DNA from: Planctomycetaceae bacterium
GTDB taxonomy: Bacteria > Planctomycetota > Planctomycetia > Pirellulales > Pirellulaceae
Reading direction: 5' to 3'
Assembly: GCA_002685655.1 (NCBI GenBank)
Contig: NYXM01000061.1
Coordinates: 1-7,580 of the forward strand
Length of the DNA stretch: 7,580 bases
Shown here: one piece after another, positions 6,001 to 7,580 of the stretch
Numbering within the stretch: the first letter of the stretch is position 1
Layout of the letters: each line of letters starts with the position of its first letter
The notes under the pieces: generated by a model
The model's database searches: none
What the model saw: the letters and a program-made list of their open reading frames with translations, nothing else
Told to the model about the DNA's origin: nothing
Position numbers and translations under genes: made by a program

Positions 6001-7399
6001 CGGTGACGGTCCAGCCGGCCGGGACACGAAGATCGACGGCGAAGACCTTCTCGGCTTCTGCTTCCAGAGAAAATCCGCCGCGCACCGTCTTCTGCGTTTC
6101 GTCCAACAACAGCAACACATGCGATACCACGTTGGTCCGCGCCGGTGGCCGCGTGAACCGAGCCGACAACTCGAACGTCGACTGCGGCGCATAATAGACA
6201 ACGACCGACCGCACTTGCGGTGCGCCGGGAGCCGCATTGAACACGCTCGCGGGCAACCGGCTCCGCAAGACTGCATTGTCAATTGGGATGAGGCCGTCGG
6301 CAGTTATCGCCTCGACGGCCAGACGGTCTTCCACCAACAGCCCCACGACGGCGACATGGTTGTTGACGTCCAGCGGTTCAAATCGCGGCATCGTCCACGC
6401 GTCCATCCTGGCCGACGTGGCGGTGGCGGACACATTCAATACGACAATCTCTGTCGTCGGTTCGCGGAGCGTTACTTCCAGAATCGGGGCGCCGTCTGCC
6501 GCTGCCGCAGGCGCTACAACCCAACGTGACATCAACGGCGATGTTACATCGGAAACCTCGAAGCCCACTGGAATCCGAAATCGGAATTGCTCAACAGCAC
6601 CGTGCAAGACACCCATCGAAACGGTGGCGTGCAATCGCTCGTACGCCTGCGTCACCTCGTCCACCATGACGCTACGGGCCATCACCACGCGTTGTTGTAG
6701 CAACGTGCGGTTGTTCAGCGACATGGAAAGGGAAATTGGGCCGCGTGGCGGCACAAGGTCGAAACGCGTCACGTTCGCCTCGGCATCCACGGCGCGGCTG
6801 GAGACCGCCGCTCCGCTCCGTACTTCGACGTTGCCGGGCGCAGTGAGCCGCATTCTTCGCGAGGGCGGCATCGGTATCTGAAAATTGAGCGACTGCTGGG
6901 CAGCAGTCGTTTGTAAAGGCGTGACCAGATCCAAAAGCAAGCGGTGCTTTCCCTTGCCTTCGACGAAGACGTTCAGCTGCCCTTTGTCGCTTCGGCCGAG
7001 CGGTGCGACGGCGTCGTCCAACATCGCACTGCGAATCCCTACGCCGTCGAGTGCCAGCGGGACGGCAAACAGGCCCATGGAGAACAGCTCAATGTCGATT
7101 GCTGCTTGAATCGTCGCGCGGCCTTCGTCGATGACCAGTTGATAATCGGCCGCCAATGTCAGCCAGGAGTTCGGTGTTTCTTCCTCGGGAGAGCTCTTCG
7201 CCTTGGCGATCAGTTCTTCATATTCGGCACGTTCCAGGAAAACGCGGTGAGCATCGCCATCCAGCAACACATCAAGATCTTCAAACGGTACGAAAATCTC
7301 GCGAATCGGTTCTTCCTGTTTGGGTGGATCGGCCGCCAGGAGCGGAGACGAAAGAGAGACGATGGTGGAAATCACAGCCGCACAAAGAAGACTACGCAT
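1..7399 (-). CDS. Giant exported membrane-anchored protein with two paralogous beta-rich halves (3' end beyond window)
   Basis: The frame beginning at the ATG at 7397-7399 is open for 2466 codons to the left edge; I translated every codon and found no stop and no frameshift. The start is supported by AGGAGG eight bases upstream and by an immediate signal peptide; the next in-frame Met is residue 108. Order: signal peptide 1-23, half 1 (35-921), acidic linker (972-1060), juxtamembrane module (1067-1100), four hydrophobic segments (1103-1227), half 2 (1260-2171), DUF1559-like snippet (2210-2229), Gln/Gly-rich linker to the edge. The halves are dominated by alternating hydrophobic residues typical of beta strands. 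Only four Cys are present (6, 1167, 1700, 1810), and just the last two lie in exported domains. I saw no nucleotide-binding, protease or other catalytic motif. It resembles large uncharacterised planctomycete proteins from memory; function is unknown. A structural or adhesive envelope role is inference only. Confidence 0.97.
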   Translation of the reverse strand, partial: MRSLLCAAVISTIVSLSSPLLAADPPKQEEPIREIFVPFEDLDVLLDGDAHRVFLERAEYEELIAKAKSSPEEETPNSWLTLAADYQLVIDEGRATIQAAIDIELFSMGLFAVPLALDGVGIRSAMLDDAVAPLGRSDKGQLNVFVEGKGKHRLLLDLVTPLQTTAAQQSLNFQIPMPPSRRMRLTAPGNVEVRSGAAVSSRAVDAEANVTRFDLVPPRGPISLSMSLNNRTLLQQRVVMARSVMVDEVTQAYERLHATVSMGVLHGAVEQFRFRIPVGFEVSDVTSPLMSRWVVAPAAAADGAPILEVTLREPTTEIVVLNVSATATSARMDAWTMPRFEPLDVNNHVAVVGLLVEDRLAVEAITADGLIPIDNAVLRSRLPASVFNAAPGAPQVRSVVVYYAPQSTFELSARFTRPPARTNVVSHVLLLLDETQKTVRGGFSLEAEAEKVFAVDLRVPAGWTVTEIKSQEGAELPRESFLLPNGDTRMRVRLPYGVPLGQRFDLLFDASSTPAGWLDDWSEREVEFPVFSVMGAARDSGAIAVQTADDLVARQLEIDQLVPLDEAERAAFGLDASPTSLAYQYFAQPYAATIGVERGKPRLTARTFSFLRIEPDGLSAHYEVIFDIRHARIRQLAFSLPADTPTALSVRGLDGARVKEYNSEVVDDQRQWTVLLAEGQTGQLRLAIDFSQRLSDDEPKDWELPIVQARDVAYQTAMVAVEGNAEFDIKLETVGRKIDVGELVNADYQVGRRLLGAYGFVGAVPQVSVDVFRRAAYGLPAAIVQRVEFVTLVSSSGRSQTVARYHLRTKATYLQIDLPDPEQTQLWSATLDGVPSTPQRDGDSLLLSLPPKLDQGIRDLQLVYESPIEGFSLMGDIEVLAPRLFIRRKDEDAKYEVPVADLTWDLVLPDGHRILRTGGSVFRTTTPRRTSPLAVVAATLWKLSGGMVGSPMIMSRAYVPQSRIDSAFSLSDSILHSPAPEGAEADEEMESAGEESAPMDRSAPVSPADPATAADLFAEMPQADEPTASPALVPAESQQLQSAIEKADQVADPKGPSARGEYWALEGVRSLQIELHERGRRVNFQSMGASPVLRATLVDGHRLDFLGFGLALLVGLIGVGLTGQSTKRKVHFLLEVVLIALILPLVFGWVGDLDLGAMFDGAFYAACLVAAYYLLVHILQSVVRTARALRLPRRRTSSGETTGNSSGATTTTVASLLLFLTIVPGALAQPALPPATPLTSEGLADLLNPAPPIELPADAVIIPYDAEDVDGLKKAERVLVPFDQYARLWNLAFPNQPINQQTPPASFALAGGQYTAVLQDDDQLTIDGHIDVDLFVDEPVAIPLPLQKAVLARATLDGETARIQVVTTNPATANAPAQAKQQRAAPAAAESFVIVHAQGKGRHRLEVSVRLRLDRSGGWRQVSGVIPVAPSTRLELTVPAAQTEVRLSDVADRSSFETVRDGEQISTAMNAQGVVQLQWRPKVGAGEVDQSLTVRSAAVFDIQEDGLRMAWQMNLQFRTQRETFTMQLPTDYLVEKVTGDNARGWTSKPLDDTQQLDVTLLKATTGSETLTLFLSRRQTVGQGDLAEFDVPVVSVPDAVLHQGHLAIRRSPLLNVDTENTIGVSRTDPTKDSQAVIAAVQEESPLGIRAYQDFRFVTTPYTVTLSAAPLADPETTPLIEQTSAALQTLLRIGARETSYECKVTINVKQRPVHRVRVFLPLGFDLDKVDAPGVYLRSTTTEAGRQLLTVYLAEGQRAPFSVLIGGHVTRAADAADVALPKFDVLDVGEQEGYLAIQADPAYRVTLTALMNCQEVPLSRVVGWLNSEQRTHADRAVFYRTREYDATLQTALVTPDVESSTISNVRVTTREIEETVLLRFKIEKAGIREILFRLPVRMRDAQFTVPMLRQKTVQDVADDPTSVQVKLELQDDKMGELIVVVQNDVALTSGQHEVPIPVVETGLNSKRYVVLENAGRDEVVVSEVVGMEAIRRDQANWATLAQVLDNKITQAFVITEDAQPRLALVTKRRKVVDTAGAAIRLAQATVVVDGSGTYRALQEYRVDNKTEQYLEIELPERGQLWTVRVAGGPVKPTVVTAVGGAINDRLLRIPLIKTAAGDLDYLVEIKYGGQLGAFSAFRRVEFPLVTTKRINAERSHVRLHLPETHRFFRFDGTMTRVDDEGDLAAGFLAYRNRQIEQLRQVMSGRGGVFSSMRAASNLKQLGLALHDYQDSYKSYSTNEQFQLELRNNGAVLAEANRQLESQEKELQANVAPDNRDRLLFAYDSQKAGKSTNIVNNLGSNFFVPDVTLQSKPAAGNATFNSAWLDSNKLGTQQPEKGGRQLDRISDGLSKDSAKKPSGQGDKKAEASQQTQQQFRRFQKNQESKQAVDSLRRRSNEVGEQIQRYQSQLDDQIRLQTVQPNAAEDRSESGRAGEGGAQVPGQSGAGPQAGQSGGGGFGGGGGRFGLGKLD
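2..661 (-). other. Gln-rich coiled-coil and Gly-rich linker (residues 2247-2466)
   Basis: A heptad-prone segment (AVLAEANRQLESQEKELQAN, 2247-2266) is followed by Asn/Ser/Gly-rich sequence, a Lys-rich patch (2347-2360), then a Gln-rich helix-prone stretch with 15 Gln between 2365 and 2415. From 2427 it becomes Gly/Gln-rich, ending with runs of four and five Gly (2449-2452, 2454-2458) and RFGLGKLD at the window edge. It occupies the same place after half 2 as the acidic linker does after half 1, but with quite different chemistry. The protein continues beyond the edge. Confidence 0.7.
713..772 (-). other. DUF1559-like stretch (residues 2210-2229)
   Basis: The residues RAASNLKQLGLALHDYQDSY match the hallmark N-L-K-Q-[IL]-G-L-A-L-H-[ND]-Y that follows the pilin-like N-terminal helix in DUF1559 proteins, as I remember that family. 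Here no such hydrophobic helix or methylation site precedes it; instead it follows the last beta strands of half 2 and a glycine-containing turn (GRGGVF). It is therefore an isolated motif, not a pilin domain. Half 1 has no equivalent. Confidence 0.55.
1724..2071 (-). repeat. Internal beta sub-repeat, half 2 (residues 1777-1892)
   Basis: It opens LPKFDVLDV, continues with G-Y-L-A-I-Q at 1790-1795 and closes FKIEKAGIREILFRLP. Half 1 residues 528-641 are its direct partner: FPVFSVMG, G-A-I-A-V-Q at 541-546, FDIRHARIRQLAFSLP. The closing 16 residues match without gaps at 8 positions. It begins about 190 residues after the previous copy. Confidence 0.65.
2234..2641 (-). repeat. Internal beta sub-repeat, half 2 (residues 1587-1722)
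   Basis: The segment opens with FDVPVVSV, then G-H-L-A-I at 1603-1607, and closes with VHRVRVFLPLGF at 1711-1722. It is collinear with residues about 338-463 of half 1, which open with MPRFEPLDV, then G-L-L-V at 353-356, and close with AVDLRVPAGW. It shares the same opening/closing pattern with the following copy at 1777-1892, so it is a tandem repeat inside the half as well as a partner across halves. Confidence 0.6.
3524..3622 (-). repeat. V-P-[FY]-[DE] element, copy 2 (residues 1260-1292)
   Basis: This is the counterpart of residues 35-67, at the start of half 2. It contains two versions of the same core, VIIPYDAEDV and VLVPFDQYARLW, so the element is itself a pair of [VI]-P-[FY]-D motifs about 18 residues apart. 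In copy 1 the second core has lost its Pro. Its position just after a hydrophobic segment ending ALA-QP mirrors the position of copy 1 after the true signal peptide. Confidence 0.75.
3719..3778 (-). other. Fourth hydrophobic segment resembling an internal signal peptide (residues 1208-1227)
   Basis: A basic loop (R-A-L-R-L-P-R-R-R, 1187-1195) is followed by ATTTTVASLLLFLTIVPGAL and then A-Q-P. Basic region, hydrophobic core of about 12-14 residues, helix-breaking Pro-Gly and an A-L-A/Q site make a textbook signal-peptide pattern, yet it lies 1200 residues into the frame. It either anchors half 2 outside the membrane or is cut by signal peptidase. No start codon with a ribosome binding site was seen near it, so it is not an independent gene start. 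Confidence 0.75.
3860..4093 (-). other. Three transmembrane helices (residues 1103-1180)
   Basis: Helix 1 is about 1103-1121 (LDFLGFGLALLVGLIGVGL), helix 2 about 1131-1150 (core VVLIALILPLVFGW) and helix 3 about 1161-1180 (core ACLVAAYYLLVHIL). The 1-2 loop carries KRK and the segment after helix 3 is strongly basic, whereas the 2-3 loop has three Asp. By the positive-inside rule the N-terminal half is outside, helix 1 runs inward, the 2-3 loop is outside, and helix 3 ends in the cytoplasm. Helix 2 contains Glu1135 near its cytoplasmic end. Confidence 0.85.
4100..4201 (-). other. Juxtamembrane beta module (residues 1067-1100)
   Basis: After the acidic linker, ordered sequence resumes with GVRSLQIELHERGRRVNF and then PVLRATLVDG, two or three short strands that run straight into the first membrane helix at 1103. 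From memory, related planctomycete proteins have a similar S-L-x-[VI]-x-L-x-x-x-G module between a low-complexity linker and a C-terminal helix. A second copy is expected after the Gly-rich linker of half 2, just outside the window. Confidence 0.5.
4220..4486 (-). other. Acidic low-complexity linker (residues 972-1060)
   Basis: The chain becomes rich in Ala, Pro, Ser and acidic residues; between 972 and 1026 there are 15 Asp/Glu and a single Arg. No hydrophobic patterning remains, so it is probably disordered. It separates the folded part of half 1 from the juxtamembrane module and membrane helices, as a flexible stalk would. Confidence 0.75.
5477..5821 (-). repeat. Internal beta sub-repeat, half 1 (residues 527-641)
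   Basis: This is the half 1 partner of residues 1777-1892. Opening FPVFSVMG and closing FDIRHARIRQLAFSLP line up gaplessly with the partner at offsets of 1249 and 1251. It lies between the copies beginning near 338 and 704 (opening LPIVQARDV, closing TYLQIDLP), giving starts spaced 190 and 176 residues; the half 2 starts are spaced 189 and 174. Confidence 0.65.
7199..7297 (-). repeat. V-P-[FY]-[DE] element, copy 1 (residues 35-67)
   Basis: This 33-residue element follows the signal peptide closely. It starts IFVPFEDLDVLL and ends VFLERAEYEELIAKA. It aligns without gaps to residues 1260-1292, with nine identical positions by eye (including Pro38, Asp43, Val44, Ala50, Arg52, Val53, Tyr60 and Leu63) and several conservative ones. 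From memory, similar V-P-[FY]-E stretches occur near the N termini of other secreted planctomycete proteins; the role is unknown. Confidence 0.75.
7331..7399 (-). other. Sec signal peptide (residues 1-23)
   Basis: The N terminus is MRSLLCAAVISTIVSLSSPL followed by LAA and then DPP: a short basic n-region (Arg2), a hydrophobic core of about 14 residues, a Pro-containing c-region and an L-A-A site before Asp24, as expected for signal peptidase I. Cys6 is too close to the N terminus and in the wrong context for a lipobox, so a lipoprotein is unlikely. The mature chain would begin near Asp24 and be exported. Confidence 0.88.
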
Positions 7400-7580
7400 T
7401 GGTTTCGCCTCCTTGCGTATTATGGTCGTCGTCGGTCGGTTCACCTGCGAACGGTGATCCACCTTGCTCGTCGGTTTCTAGATCACCATCGGCTGCACCT
7501 GTCCCTTCTTCGGCAGTCACGTCTTCCGCTACGCTGCTGTCGTCAGATTGAGTTGCCGCAGCCGATTGAGTCTCGGTCTC
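7392..7580 (-). CDS. C-terminal acidic tail of an upstream gene (5' end beyond window)
   Basis: Reading leftward from the right edge, 62 codons run without interruption to a TAG at 7392-7394. The peptide begins ETETQSAAAT and ends TQGGETNA. It carries 18 Asp/Glu and no Lys or Arg, and is rich in Gly, Ala, Thr and Ser, so it is a disordered acidic tail rather than a folded domain; the identity of the protein cannot be told from it. The stop overlaps the start of the giant gene by 8 bases (7392-7399) in another frame, and the giant gene's ribosome binding site lies inside this tail. This arrangement suggests one operon with translational coupling. A chance open frame is unlikely given the coherent composition and the tight stop/start overlap, but only 62 codons are visible. 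Confidence 0.85.
   Translation of the reverse strand, partial: ETETQSAAATQSDDSSVAEDVTAEEGTGAADGDLETDEQGGSPFAGEPTDDDHNTQGGETNA
7408..7413 (-). promoter_or_regulatory. Shine-Dalgarno site of the giant gene
   Basis: The minus strand reads AGGAGG here, a perfect match to the anti-Shine-Dalgarno sequence, with eight bases between it and the ATG at 7399. It fixes the start codon. It lies within the last codons of the upstream gene, so ribosomes finishing that gene could feed initiation of the next. No separate promoter is visible between the genes because there is no intergenic DNA. Confidence 0.85.

Larger units (their letters stand above)
4637..7297 (-). repeat. Paralogous half 1 (residues about 35-921)
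   Basis: This exported half matches half 2 in the same order all the way along. Paired landmarks, half 1 versus half 2: V-P-[FY] element 35-67 / 1260-1292; GKGKHRL 148-154 / GKGRHRL 1399-1405; FDIRHARIRQLAFSLP 626-641 / FKIEKAGIREILFRLP 1877-1892; LQIDLPDPEQTQLW 814-827 / LEIELPERGQLW 2067-2078; LPDGHRILRTGGSV 908-921 / LPETHRFFRFDGTM 2158-2171. The offset stays between about 1225 and 1260 residues. Identity is low outside the landmarks, and codons differ even where residues agree, so the duplication is old. Within this half a strand of alternating hydrophobic residues ending in Pro recurs at Pro297, 460, 641 and 819. Confidence 0.85.

Noticed and set aside
5746..6282. Minus-strand open frame of 178 codons in another frame
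   Set aside because: It overlaps the giant gene in a shifted frame. The giant frame here shows continuous beta-strand patterning and matches its half 2 partner, while this one is Arg/Cys-rich and patternless.
6237..6881. Plus-strand open frame of 214 codons
   Set aside because: It is antisense to half 1, has Ser/Thr/Arg-rich low-information sequence, and has no convincing ribosome binding site or domain.
7382..7399. Cys6 as a lipoprotein lipobox
   Set aside because: L-L-C at position 6 leaves no room for a signal peptide before it, and a normal signal peptidase I site follows at 22-24.

Overview
The window is almost entirely one gene on the minus strand. Read from an ATG at 7399 down to the left edge, one frame stays open for 2466 codons with no stop. 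It encodes the N-terminal 2466 residues of a very large exported, membrane-anchored protein whose 3' end lies beyond position 1. The right edge holds the last 62 codons of another minus-strand gene, which overlaps the large gene's start by 8 bases. No RNA gene, mobile element, CRISPR array or intergenic stretch was seen; all other open frames are shadows of the large gene.

Organism: the moderately GC-rich sequence, a giant secreted beta-rich protein of unknown function, V-P-[FY]-[DE] elements, and the stretch NLKQLGLALHDYQ (typical of the DUF1559 pilin-like family, hugely expanded in Planctomycetes) together point to a planctomycete of the Pirellula/Rhodopirellula kind. This rests on recalled family features, not a search.

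Layout of the large protein (residue numbers): signal peptide 1-23; paralogous half 1, about 35-921; acidic linker 972-1060; a short juxtamembrane beta module 1067-1100; three membrane helices 1103-1180; a basic loop 1184-1207; a fourth hydrophobic segment 1208-1227 that looks like an internal signal peptide ending ALA-QP; paralogous half 2, about 1260-2171; a DUF1559-like snippet 2210-2229; then a Gln-rich, coiled-coil-prone and finally Gly-rich linker up to the edge at residue 2466. The two halves match collinearly at an offset of about 1225-1260 residues, and each half contains a strand motif ending in Pro repeated every 160-190 residues. The gene therefore looks like an old duplication and in-frame fusion of a signal peptide/repeat domain/linker/membrane-anchor gene.

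Working together: charge distribution puts both halves outside the cytoplasmic membrane, tethered by a four-segment bundle. The upstream gene, with an acidic C-terminal tail, is probably in the same operon and translationally coupled to the large gene. No catalytic motif was recognised, so a structural, scaffold or adhesion-like cell-envelope role is only a guess.
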